Below, piece after piece: positions 1 to 11,000 of a stretch of 64,000 nt of DNA (positions within the stretch are counted from its first letter, which is position 1; each line of letters opens with the position of its first letter). This DNA comes from Coffea arabica (lineage: Eukaryota; Streptophyta; Magnoliopsida; Gentianales; Rubiaceae). Made by a program: the position numbers and the translations under genes. Below the pieces are notes generated by a model. The model had not been told where the DNA came from and searched no databases. It saw only the letters and a program-made list of their open reading frames with translations. The DNA lies in NCBI RefSeq assembly GCF_036785885.1, contig NC_092329.1:2914001-2978000 (forward strand), in the 5' to 3' direction.

Positions 1-1126
1 TCTACCTGCTTTTTTTTTTTGAGAGATGACATGTTTCTGGCCATCAAATTGAACGCACTTTACAAGATCTACGGAGAAAGAGGAAAAGAAAAAGGTAGGA
101 TTGGTTGCATTGCATATCATCTTTTCATCTTAAAAAAAGAATCATATAACAAAAACAGTAGCGTTACACTTTTTATTTTTTCCCCTAAAAAAATTTCCAA
201 ATCATCTTCTACCTGAACACGCTAAATCGTCATTCTATTAAGTGCTTGCAGCTTTGGAGTCCATCTCGCAGATGTAGAGGTGCCACATGGATAATTCATA
301 CAAGTTCAATAAGTATGTCAAATTGAATAAACACACCTATATACCCACTTAATAAATGAACATGAATATACCTAATTGCCTATTTATGACCTGCTTAAAA
401 TTCTACTTACTTTTTTTTTTTTTTGGGTCTAGATGTTGTTTGACAAGTGAAAACAACATTTTATTGTTATTGAGTTTGCTAGAAATTCAAATTCATCCAC
501 TTAATGTTCACAAAAAATTGAGTTCGAACGTGCAATTTTTTTAAAATAGGTATAAATAGGTAATGCGAATCAACTTATTATCCACCGATCGATTAGATGG
601 ACTTGATTGAGTCACCCACCTAAACCTATTTAAAATTCATTGCGCATTCAAATTCACTTATTAATGGATGGATGTGGATGAAGTAATATAATTGAATTGT
701 AATTTACGCCTAGACGTACCTGGAAGCATATAACCAACTCATACCATATTGCTTAACAGATTGCACGCAAAAAATTAAAAGCGCAACTCATAAATCATAG
801 TAATTTGCGTTATCTGTATGCTCAAGTTACGTAATTTGATGAGGAGCAGTTCTTCCTTTTCGCTCTCTCTTCTGTCATTGCCATATTGCTTAATCTCCAC
901 ACTTCAACTCGTACCACATACGGCCTACAGGTCGTCCCTGTGGTTGCAGATTGAGGGTAGCCCACTTCAAATCATCATAAGCAACCGCAGCAGCCGGATG
1001 TCCTGGCTTTTGCTCTATAAAACTTTCTTCTTCTTCTTTTTTTTTTGGGTGGTAAATGATTGACATTAATTTGTGCATGATCTAGAATGGATTTGACGAA
1101 GGCGCAGGATGGAGCACAATAATGCC
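1..1126. other. Gene-free AT-rich spacer
   Basis: No open frame resembles a known protein, and no splice-consistent exon chain or RNA gene is visible. Short homopolymer T runs occur near 11-20, 411-424 and 1035-1045. Confidence 0.6.
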
Positions 1127-1142
1127 AGTGTCCTCCTTATTC

Positions 1143-1229
1143 TTTTTTTTTTTTTTTTTTTTTTTCAACACAGGGGTGTTCGGGTCAAGACCCGAAGACG
1201 GCCCGACTAATCCCCTGCGCCTGGAGTAC
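1143..1229 (-). mobile_element. 5'-truncated SINE-like retroposon with poly(A) tail
   Basis: An 87-bp insertion is flanked by a perfect 16-bp direct repeat, AGTGTCCTCCTTATTC, at 1127-1142 and 1230-1245. It begins with a run of about 23 T on the + strand, so on the minus strand it is a GC-rich body followed by a poly(A) tail. The body reads GGGGATTAGTCGGGC, then GGGTCTTGACCCGAACACCC. A poly(A) tail plus a long target-site duplication is the mark of LINE-driven (target-primed) retrotransposition. The GC-rich body resembles the 3' part of tRNA-derived plant SINEs, but the promoter half (A and B boxes) is absent, so this copy is 5'-truncated and dead. The insertion and its duplication are seen directly; the SINE label is inference. 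Confidence 0.85.
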
Positions 1230-1245
1230 AGTGTCCTCCTTATTC

Positions 1246-3481
1246 AACGTTGTAAATTATCACAATTGACCAAAATTAATCACGAGTAGCAAATCCAGAA
1301 CTTAATGATGGAATGGACAGATCCACATCGGCTGATATGACTCTCCAGCTATGTATCTCTCACTTTTTTTTCCTTCCTTTATGCTGTTCTTTTTGTGCAT
1401 GACTCACTTTTGTAAATTCATTTGCATTTTTCATAAAGTGATTGCTACTAATTAATAGATACTAGTCATATGAGCCATCTATCTCCCGATTGTCGTAAAG
1501 GTCCAAAAAAGGCACCCCACATCCAAATACAAACCATAATAAAAGGCTAAAACCGTGGGGCTCTTCAATTTATTTGAAAGAATATCTCAGCTTTACCAGT
1601 ATTCATCGTGATCTTACTGTTGTAGAACAGAATGTAGACCGATGCCTGGACCACTCTACAAACAGGAGATACGTTCGACATCAGTACTAGAATTTTGGCT
1701 TTTTTTCACCGTCCTCGTCCAGCTCAGTGGTGCTTTCAGTACAGTACAGGGATAAAAAATAAAAAAATTTAAAAAACGGAGGGAGAGAGAGAGAGAGTAC
1801 GATACCAAGCCTATAAACCCCATTAAGAATTCATTGTCCATGATTGTGGTTTGTTCTCGATTGATTATAAATTTTAATTTTGGATAATCAGTGATTGTGA
1901 TACTATCGATTGCTTTTGTATTTTTTAATAACGAAAAAGCTACTAAAATTTATAATCACTCAAAATAATAGATTTTTGCTGATTCTGATTAATCTCTATG
2001 ATCATTTTCTATAACCAGATTTTTGCAAAATTTAAACACAATTGAGAACAAGGCCTATATTTGTTGGAATTGCGGTGGATCCAATCTGATGGTATTTAGC
2101 AAGCAGTTGGTCATGTTATTAAGTTTGCAACGGTCATGTTATTAAGGCACTCACTAATTGCAAACTTCTGTGCATTAAGTAGCAATATGTGCATCACTTT
2201 ATTACTCAAAATTTGTGCAGTACGAAAAAGGAAGCTCATTCTTATTCTGATTGTTTCATTTCTCTCCTGAGTAATCTTAGCCTGATTTATTAAACCAACG
2301 GGTCACAACTTGGTAGCACTTTGAAAGGGGAGGAGGGAGCTGTTTCTTCCTTATCTGTTAACTTTAGTTACAATAATCTCAAAAAAGTTCTCAAAATTTT
2401 TAAATTATACGCTTCAAAATATCTAAAAATTTATACACTTCAAATAATTTTTCTACAGCTTTTACAATAGAGTTTTAGACAAACACCTAAAAAACTCATT
2501 TGCCAAACCGAGAATTTTGATACCACCTTTAAGTACATGCCAAATGGGATATTTAACGTCCTCCAACCTCTAGACTTGATAGAATTAATTTGTCTTTCAT
2601 GTTTTTGTTTGTTGTTTTGATAGATGGTACTAGTATATAGGATCAACACAAAGAAGAACGAAGGACGACACTTTCAACTTCCAATAAAGGTTAATAAAAC
2701 AATCACCTTATCCTGAGGCTGCTGCAGATAGAACCCGATTTCCTTTTTTTTTTCTTATAAATTACCTGGCCCTTCACCTGATGTCTTGAACTGTATCACA
2801 TGGACGGAGAAGCGATAGATAGATTTGTAGGCCAAATTTACCTCCGTACGTAGGGAATTCCTAGCACCAGTAAGGAGGGGTATTTAGTATTTACTACTAC
2901 CAGTACTTTCGTGGGATGCTTGTTTATTACAGTCCATAGGACCCAAATTAAGGCAAAATCCATGTCGTGGGACCCCGTGGGAAGCATGTGCAAGATCGAC
3001 ACGTGTGATGAGATTAAGGGTGGGGGATTAAGAGGTATCGAGAGTACCACAAAATTGAGGAATAATCAATAATGTGGTGCTGGGATTGCGGCGAGTTTAA
3101 TTTCCAAAGGTATTGAAAAGTGTGCAAACTGCAAACGAACCCTCCAATCCAATTCCTTACTACTCACCATACAGAGTAGAGTAGAGTAGAGTAGAGTAGA
3201 TCGCAAGTGGTGGGAAGAGGAGGAGGAGTAGTTCGCAACTTCGCGTGCTACTGGGATTTCGATTTCGGAGAAGAGTTTGGACCGTTGGATCAAGTGAGCA
3301 TCCACACACGCATGCATGCATGCATGATACTTACTCTGTGGTCCCCATCCATTAAATCACGTGGCTTGCGCAGGATTGATGCGAATTTGTGGATCAAGGA
3401 TAAATCTGTAGTGTCACTACTAAATACTACACGGTATTATTTTTATTTTTAGATGCATCCCATTTAATCTAAATAAATTTA
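1246..3481. other. Gene-free spacer
   Basis: No supported gene. It holds a (GAGTA)n microsatellite at 3174-3200 and a short alternating GCAT run near 3308-3326. Open frames here are short, lack homology and overlap on both strands. Confidence 0.6.
3174..3200. repeat. (GAGTA)n pentanucleotide microsatellite
   Basis: Five tandem GAGTA units plus two further bases, uninterrupted. It lies in a gene-free spacer. Confidence 0.9.
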
Positions 3482-3631
3482 AGCCCTGTTTGGATTGTCA
3501 TTTATTTTTTCAAAAATTTTTAAATATTTTTTGTAAATACATTTTCAATCATCTTTTTATCTCATATATATTAAATCATCATAATACATTATTCTACAAA
3601 AAATTCACTAAATAACAATTCAAACAGATTC
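3482..3631. mobile_element. Tourist-like MITE, 150 bp, TTA target duplication
   Basis: The left end AGCCCTGTTTGGATTGTCAT and the reverse complement of the right end, GAATCTGTTTGAATTGTTAT, match at most positions, forming terminal inverted repeats of about 23 bp. TTA flanks both ends (3479-3481 and 3632-3634), the duplication expected of PIF/Harbinger elements. The interior is AT-rich and non-coding. It shares its TGTTTGGATT end with several other elements in this window. Confidence 0.75.
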
Positions 3632-3653
3632 TTAAATCTGATTCTAAAAATAC

Positions 3654-3654
<1 letters not shown>

Positions 3655-3687
<33 letters not shown>
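3655..3687. repeat. (TA)n microsatellite
   Basis: About 33 bp of uninterrupted TA dinucleotide, just outside the MITE that ends at 3631. Confidence 0.9.
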
Positions 3688-3690
<3 letters not shown>

Positions 3691-5172
3691 TACATAGAAT
3701 ATTAATCTTTTTTTCGACTTTCGCCTGAGGTGGGAGTGGGAACTGCCATTGTTAACACTCTGAAGTTTATAATTATGTAGTGTCATGCTATGAGATCCCA
3801 ACTCATATTCAAATTTAATACTGCATTTGCATTAATCTCTGAACTCTTAGTGGTTCAGAAAGAAAAAAGCACAAATTAAATCTGAGCTGTTAATTGTACA
3901 TCCTTGTCCTAGCTCTATAACTGATGACATAATTCCAGGGAAAAAATCGTCATTACTTCCATGCAAGACTGAAGACAAAACAGCGGGCCTTGCATTTGTA
4001 GAAATTGCAAAAGGGCAGATTTTGAATGGGACTGAAAAGCGAGCCTGGCAAGTAGTAGTACACTAGCTTTTTTTTTTGCCGAAATCCGACCAAAAATTTG
4101 GATCAAAAGGCGGTGGGAAACTTGGAATAACTTGTTCTGGGTTTGGTGCAGGTTCACATCTATTTGATTCAGCCGATAAGATAAGCTTAGTATAGAACAC
4201 TGAGTCAATAATTACATTTGAACTTTTTTTTTTTTCAAAAAAGAATTACTACATTCGAACTTTTGTCATAAACATAATTGATAAATAAAAATCAATACAA
4301 ATCATTTGCTCACTTTGGCTATCCTCTGCAGGAGTCATCTTTCAGATTAAAGGACTAAAAGGAGATGATAAAAACGAATCCACCTTTACTGCAGGATATA
4401 TTAAGAAAACTGGGGGCTCTATTCAGATTATGTTCTCTTTTTTGAACTGTTCAGAAAAATAATACTCCTACCATATAAAGTAGGCGATGTAAAAATGCTT
4501 GCGGTTTTAAGGATGATTAATGTCGCTTATCGTCCGCTGAACGGAACATTCTTTTGATAACAACCCAAAAAAAAAAAAAACCTTATTAATTGCTTTTCGT
4601 TGTAACTAAAACGGTTTGAGCAGACCTGCGCCAGAATGAACCATTAAATGAATGGCACGTGGCCAGTTTCACTAACATGCGCCTCTCATAAATTTGTCGT
4701 GAACCGCAGGCGTGGCCGAACGGTCAAACATCAGAAGGGAAAGCACAGTGAAAAAGGTAGGCCCCAATGAAAAGGGCAGAGATCCCACGAAGAAATTTGC
4801 ATTGAAAAATCATCCCAGAAAAAGCAATAGAAACTTTACAAAGTCGTGGAATCTGAATCTCTTGGTTCTTGAAATACATTTAAGAACTTGGAGCATTTCC
4901 TCGATATGCCCAATTTTTGCACTCTTAATCCCTTGGCTTCATTTTTAATTCTACTTTAGTCCGTCAAGTTTCAACAATATCATATTTGGTTCCCAAATTC
5001 TTATTTTCGTTCTATTTTGGTCTCTCGTGTTTTTGTATTAAAACATTTGGTCCTTTATGCACCTAAAGGGTAACCATTTGAAGACAAAACAATTATTAGA
5101 TATAGTTTTCATACGATTAAGTGCAACAAATGTACTTAAAAAGAAAAACATATAAGTTTTGATAAATACTTA
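3688..5172. other. Gene-free spacer
   Basis: Nothing convincing is encoded. A sequence resembling an internal RNA polymerase III A box (TGGCCGAACGG, 4713-4723) has no partner B box and does not fold as a tRNA. Confidence 0.6.
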
Positions 5173-5319
5173 GGTTGTGTTTGGATTGCATTTTTCATGA
5201 TTTTTCATGAAAAAATTACTGTAGCGATTTGATGTATGTGAGGGAAAAAGGTAATATGGAAATGTGATCACTGAAAACGACGTAATTTTCCGACGAAAAA
5301 TCGCAATCCAAACAAGGCC
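5173..5319. mobile_element. Tourist-like MITE, 147 bp, TTA target duplication
   Basis: The left end GGTTGTGTTTGGATTGCAT pairs with the reverse complement of the right end, GGCCTTGTTTGGATTGCGAT. TTA flanks both sides (5170-5172 and 5320-5322). The inside contains TTACTGTAGC, a motif that also occurs, sometimes inverted, inside other elements in the window. The TTA duplication and the GG...TGTTTGG end suggest the PIF/Harbinger (Tourist) class. It has no coding capacity. Confidence 0.85.
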
Positions 5320-5656
5320 TTAGGTAAATCTAGTATGCAGTTTCATTTATAATTTAAATAGTATAGTTAAAAATTACATGACTTTTTTATATCATCACAA
5401 TCATAGATAAGTATTTTGTTAATATGATACTATTAGATATACCACATATTTCAAAATGTCTCATTTCAAGTTCAAAAAACCATTTTTGAAGTCAACCCAT
5501 TTTTTTCAAAGTGTTGGGAGCAATTAGTTCAATTTTTAATCAATAGTTGTCAGGTGATCAAGGTACCTATTTGGCTCGATTTTTTCAAGTTAGGGCTAGA
5601 TTAGGAATTGTATTTTCAATCTATTAATTGGTACAAGCCACTACAAAGGTTTTTAC

Positions 5657-5931
5657 AAGCCAAATACTGATGCTAGTGTGTTCAGCAACAATACTTATGG
5701 TGGAGGCATCTTTCGAGATTGTAATAGTGACATTATTGTTTCTCTCTACGAGGAGTTCAAAAACTTTGGACATTTTTTTTACTACTTAGAGCTATGCTTT
5801 TGCTTCATGGGTTGCAATTATGTGTTTCTTAGGGTTATCATGCTATATAAGTGGAAGTGGATTTAGCTGCACTTATTAGGTTGTTAAGTTCCAGTTCAAA
5901 AGCTAAGTGGCCTTTGTGCAAATATTTGAAA
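5657..5931 (+). pseudogene. RNase H domain relic of a retrotransposon (RVT_3 type)
   Basis: The first frame reads KPNTDAS, then GGGIFRD, which matches the start of the plant RNase H-like domain of non-LTR retrotransposons (typically K-L-N-x-D-G-S ... G-G-G-G-x-x-R-D, with the first catalytic Asp). From about 5788 the homology moves to another frame: a helix-like LLLHGLQLC, two in-frame stops, then VEVDLAALI, the region of a later catalytic Asp, and a W-P-L stretch. It is therefore frameshifted and interrupted by stops. No reverse transcriptase or second exon is seen nearby. It could instead come from a stand-alone RNase H-like host gene. Confidence 0.65.
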
Positions 5932-7497
5932 TAGATTCAGATCACCCTTAATGTCTTCAAATAATCTATCTCTCGTGTTTACCGTAAATCTTGATGGTCT
6001 TGCCTCGTTTTCACTTAGATCATGTAGTAGTTGTTTTCCCTCATTCCATCATTTTTCATCTAGAATTCAGGCATTAATTAATTTAAATAGAATTATTTTG
6101 CTATACTTAAAATTACACATTGTGAACTGAGAGAGTTGCACTCCTTATTTCATTTATTTATTTCTTTGTACTGAAGGCTAGGTCCTTGTTCTCTCCGCAT
6201 TTTGTTGATATTTTAATAAAATAACCCCTCCATGTAAACGGAATTTGCTAAAAAAAATTATCACATGATTTACAAGGAAACTAAATAAATTAAGCTACTT
6301 GAGAATTTTTGTATAGTGATGCCAAATTCGATTAACAATAAAAGACATACGAATAAGTTTGGATCGAAATATTAATGGCTAAAACTGATGATGACGTTTG
6401 TTAGATACGGTATTACTATTTCATATGATGAAATAGTCAATAGCAAAAATCTAAACATTTAACAAGAAATTAATTGTGCCGGTCATGCCCAAGAAGAGCT
6501 GATTTCCTCTTCGCCCTTCGTATACTTGAAAGACCGGTCCCAAAGAAGAAACACAAGGGACGCAACAAATTTGGTCTAAACCTTGAGGACTGAGAGTCAA
6601 ATTTTTTAAAAAAGGGAGTCAAATTCTCTCCCTCGATATCCACGTGCTAAAATGCGCCTCGCATCTGTCTTGTTCCCATGTCCCAAGTCCCAAATAGCAC
6701 TCCCTCCATTTCTTTTTTAATTCGAAACTACAAAAGAAAACGGGAAAAATTCAAAGATTTGTTTTCTTTACTACTAGACCAGTGGATATATGCACGCAAG
6801 AAACGGTGGAGATGGTAGTAGAATACTTCAGTTATTAATTCTGACACGATCGATTTCGTGTTGGGATAGCTTTCCCCTGCTGCATTTATCCCATTTTTAT
6901 TTACTCGTCACAAAGTTTTATTCATCAGATTCCTAAAGCTGCAAAACAATCCACCCATATCCAGTGTATATGAGCTGGGCTGGGTAAGACCATGCATTCA
7001 CACTAATCCTTTTCAGTTTTTGGTTCATTTACTCAATCAAGGAATAGAAATTAGTAGAAAAAACCCAGAAGAAAATGGGCTATCTTTGGAGAAAAGTTTT
7101 TGGTAAAAAAGAGTGAAACTTTTGTGTCAATTATGATGAATGAGAGAGACAAATGGGAAAAGAAAAAGGGAAAGGCAAAACAAGGGGTGGGCCGAATAGG
7201 ACTGGGATGGGCGGGTAGTTTCAGAGCTTAGAAGAGAGGAATCAGAATAATGATCACTTTCATTGAAAGGTCGGTTTCTTTTGAGGATAGGTAGAAAAAG
7301 AACAGATAAAAGGGATATCAAAGGCACACTTGATAAATGATAATCCGACCACTCGCTAATATTTAGTCATGCTTTGATCCGCGTGCTTTGATACCAACTG
7401 ACCGGCCCCGGTCTTGGCCCTGCTCCCGGACCCTCCTTTTATTTCTCTTCTTTGTTTTTAGGGGGAGTTCATTTTCAAAAATTTCCCTTTCGCTGTG
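5932..7497. other. Spacer and presumed upstream region of the ARF5 gene
   Basis: No coding evidence. The last few hundred bases become pyrimidine-rich and lead into the probable ARF5 leader. A GAGACA element at 7146-7151 is listed separately. Transcription start sites cannot be read from sequence alone. Confidence 0.5.
7146..7151 (-). promoter_or_regulatory. Candidate auxin response element (TGTCTC on the minus strand)
   Basis: GAGACA on the + strand is TGTCTC on the minus strand, the canonical AuxRE bound by ARF DNA-binding domains. It lies about 0.9 kb upstream of the ARF5 start codon. Autoregulation of MP is known in Arabidopsis, but a single 6-bp match is weak evidence because it is expected by chance every few kilobases. 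Confidence 0.25.
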
Positions 7498-7530
7498 ATG
7501 GCGTTGTTGATGGAGAGAAGCCCCACTTAG
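7498..7530 (+). promoter_or_regulatory. Candidate uORF 1 in the ARF5 leader
   Basis: ATG GCG TTG TTG ATG GAG AGA AGC CCC ACT TAG encodes a 10-residue peptide and contains a nested second ATG. It lies about 530 bp before the main ATG. Whether it is in the mature leader depends on the unmapped start site and any leader intron. Confidence 0.4.
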
Positions 7531-7733
7531 ATTTTCAGCACCTTTTGCAGGGCTTTTGTTCCTTGGTTTTGGATTATTTGGGCATGCTCTCTCCCTCTCT
7601 CTCGTGTGTCAAATGGATTGTTTTCTCACATAGTGTTACTTCTAGATTCTCTAATCAGCTGTGTTCACTTGTTGGTCTTTTGGCGTAATCCTCAGTTTCT
7701 CTCAGAAATATCATGTTAGGCTAGTACTTTGAC

Positions 7734-7790
7734 ATGGGTTTGTTGGTGCCTATTAATAAAGTTGAAGAAAGTATGAAGAAGAATCTTTAA
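7734..7790 (+). promoter_or_regulatory. Candidate uORF 2 in the ARF5 leader
   Basis: An 18-residue open frame beginning MGLLVPINKV and ending in TAA. A minimal ATG-TTA-GGC-TAG frame lies just upstream at 7714-7725. It would lower initiation at the main ATG if transcribed. Confidence 0.4.
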
Positions 7791-7903
7791 AAGGGGTAAA
7801 GGGATATTTCTCTTTGCTTTGAAGAATTATGTGATCCCTTTTCAGGTGTGTTAGTGGTTTGCTATCTCTGGTCCTTCTTTTGAGCTTGTATTACTCCCTT
7901 AGG

Positions 7904-7972
7904 ATGGGTGGAAAGACTGGAACTTTTTGTGATGTTGATCAGTTGCATGGCATATTAAAGGGTTCTTTCTGA
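7904..7972 (+). promoter_or_regulatory. Candidate uORF 3 in the ARF5 leader
   Basis: A 22-residue open frame beginning MGGKTGTFCD, with a favourable start context (AGGATGG). It ends 84 bp before the main ATG. It is the best placed of the upstream frames to affect translation. Confidence 0.45.
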
Positions 7973-8003
7973 TTTGATTGCTAGGTTCACTGCTTGAGCA
8001 AAG

Positions 8004-8033
8004 ATGAGTTCTTTTACTGTGTTATTGAGTTGA
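8004..8033 (+). promoter_or_regulatory. Candidate uORF 4 in the ARF5 leader
   Basis: ATG AGT TCT TTT ACT GTG TTA TTG AGT TGA encodes nine residues. Its start context (AAGATGA) is fair and its stop lies 22 bp before the main ATG. Confidence 0.45.
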
Positions 8034-8055
8034 AATAGAAGAGGTACCGGCCAAG

Positions 8056-11000
8056 ATGGGTGCCGTTGAAGAGAAGATCAAAGGAGGAGCTTTGGTTCCC
8101 GGAGTACAGAACAGTCTACTTGAGGAGATGAAACTGTTGAAGGAAATGCAGGATCAGTCTGGTTAGTTCCCTAAACTGATTCTTATTTGTCTCATAACTC
8201 TTAAATTGAATAATGTCTTCACCAGTTAGAGGCTCGAGAGAGAGGTAATCTTCAATATTCTGGCTTTAGCATTTGTCTCTTGACATTATTCTGATCGGAG
8301 TCTTATTCTTTGCTGAACCTGAATTTCCATAGGAATTAGAAAGCCAATAAATTCGGAGCTGTGGCACGCATGTGCTGGTCCACTGGTGATGCTGCCTCAG
8401 GTGGGAAGCCTTGTGTATTATTTTCCACAAGGTCACAGCGAGCAGGTTAGTAGTTCATTTTGTTGCTACTAAGTTCAACAGAGTTATCATGTTAAAGAAA
8501 CAGGTAAAACGCTGCTTGTTTTCAGTTTGCACTTGCATTGAATTTATCACGTTTCTGGCGGAAATTTCACATGCTTTGGTAGAGTGCGGTAAATTGGATG
8601 CTTGTTTATGACAGGCGAAGTGATTCTTTCTAAAGTTCAAGTGGAATGTTACCTTTTAGGAGATGGCCTTAGGGATGGGAAAAGGTTTTCAGTGCACCCG
8701 AAAACAAGAAAAAGAAGAGGCCTAGAAATAAGGAATCTTATAAGCTCACAATGCCAGTTTACTGCTGCTTTGACAAAAGTGGCTCTGAGGTCTGAGAAAT
8801 TGCTGACAAATTGGGGATTTTTTTTGGTAAATAACAGCTTGGTGAATGATATAAATGAACTATTAATTAAATCTAGACAGTGTGTGCAATACCTTGGTTG
8901 TAGGCTTCATCGACTATTGAAGTAGCCAGACCATTTCCAGATTTGGTGCTTTTAAGTTTTCAAGCTTTAGTGTTAGGTACAATATGTTGTGGACTTTCCA
9001 GATTATTTAGAACTTTGCAGGATTATGATCACTAAAAATGGATGACTAAACTTAGAATAGATTAAATGTGCTATCATAGGGATGTATCAGGAGTATGATC
9101 TACTTTTGATATGATTAAAATGTTAATACATGCAGTCTCTTTGGATGCTTTTCTGGGTTACCGAGTTGGTTTTTTGGGCTAATGGGATTTTGCTTTCATT
9201 GACACAGGTTTCAGTTTCAACAAATAGAACAGCAACGTCTCAAATCCCGAATTATCCCAATCTCCCCTCCCAACTTTTGTGTCAAGTGCACAATGTCACA
9301 CAACATGTATGTGCTCTCAGAGATGTTTTCAGGAATCTCTCTATATAAAATCTTCGCTAATGTGTACAAGTCATTGACATTTCTCGTGGCATTCTTTGGT
9401 TGTGATAGGCAGATAAGGATACTGATGAGATTTATGCCCAAATGAGCCTTCAACCTGTGAACTCTGTAAGCTCAGAGTTGAAAAACTGTTTTTACTTGTC
9501 ATAATATGAAATCAGCTAAGCCTAGAATGAAATAAATAAACAAACTCCTTTTAAGTTCTTTTACCTTAGAAAAAGTTTCCTTGACGGAATTTCTTCTGTT
9601 TCTGCACCAGGATAAAGATATTTTTCCCATGCCAGACTTTGGAATAAAGCCAAGCAAACATCCTACCGAATTCTTTTGCAAGACTCTGACCGCAAGTGAC
9701 ACTAGCACACATGGTGGCTTCTCAGTTCCTCGAAGGGCAGCTGAAAAACTCTTTCCTCAACTGGTGAGGTTTCTTATTGCTTGAGATATCTTTTGCCAGC
9801 TTCTGTTCATGGATCATCTACTCCATCCATTGATTTTTCTTATCTCCATATTCAATCGTGCCATTTTAGGATTACTCAATGCAACCTCCAACTCAAGAGC
9901 TTGTTGTCCGAGACTTGCACGATAATACCTGGACTTTTCGTCATATATACCGAGGTGAGCATTCTCTGATTTCCCTCTTAAATTTCACTCTATATATTAT
10001 TTCATGCTTGTTTCATTGATACTAGGATTGCCTAGCACAATTTCGTCTGTAACGATAAGGTTCATTGAAAAATAATCTTCACATTGATAGTCTCCATATT
10101 TCTACAATGTCCAATTTTCTATTATTCATTGATAACTTGCAATTAACCATTCCAACCAGGAAGCCAATGACATGCAGACATGTTTGTCATAATTGTATTG
10201 TAATATAGCAGGGTTGTCCTTGTTGAGGCCGGATTAAGTCTTACATTATTATTATCCAATACTGACCTGAAGTCAGAATTGATCTTCAGCATTGACCTTT
10301 TCTCATTTTACTTTTATTGACTGTTGCTTTTAATACTTTGGTTTCTTATGTAGGCCAGCCAAAGCGGCATCTTCTTACTACTGGTTGGAGCATGTTTGTT
10401 GGAACAAAGAGACTTAGAGCAGGTGATTCTGTTCTGTTTATAAGGTAATTTCAAGTCAAATCAACTGACTGTTGGTTATTTTTCGATTTCCATTGCGTGG
10501 CATTTCTTGAGATGGTTGGATTTTTTTTTATTTTTTTCAAGCCATAAAGTGATGTTATTACAAATTCTGATGAGCATGTGCATTTCTCTGTTTGAGGAAA
10601 AGAAATGGAAACTCATTGTTGCGTGCAATGCGACTATTGATCTTCATAAATTATTTGGTGCTGATTATTGGAATAATACGGTTCATCACATAAAATTTAG
10701 TTTTTTAGTTGGCTTCATGTGTGGTTATTCATGATAGAAAAAGTGTTCGAAATACTCACAGATCAAGAATGTGTAATTCATTGATTTTTGAAGATTAGTA
10801 ATGAACGACGCTATTTGTGATAGGGATGAGAAGTCACAGTTATTGCTTGGAGTGAGGCGTGCTAACCGTCAACAGGCTGCTTTACCATCATCGGTACTCT
10901 CTGCTGATAGCATGCATATAGGAGTCCTTGCTGCCGCAGCTCATGCTGCTGCAAATAGGAGTCCGTTTACAATTTTCTACAATCCCAGGTACTTTGCAAA

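Noticed and set aside
4713-4760. tRNA-like start with a perfect A box (TGGCCGAACGG)
   Set aside because: No anticodon arm, no B box (GGTTCGANNCC) within 100 bp and no acceptor-stem pairing. It is at most a tRNA or SINE scrap.
8602-8925. 107-aa open frame in ARF5 intron 2
   Set aside because: No homology; it lies wholly inside an intron whose flanking exons join cleanly in phase.
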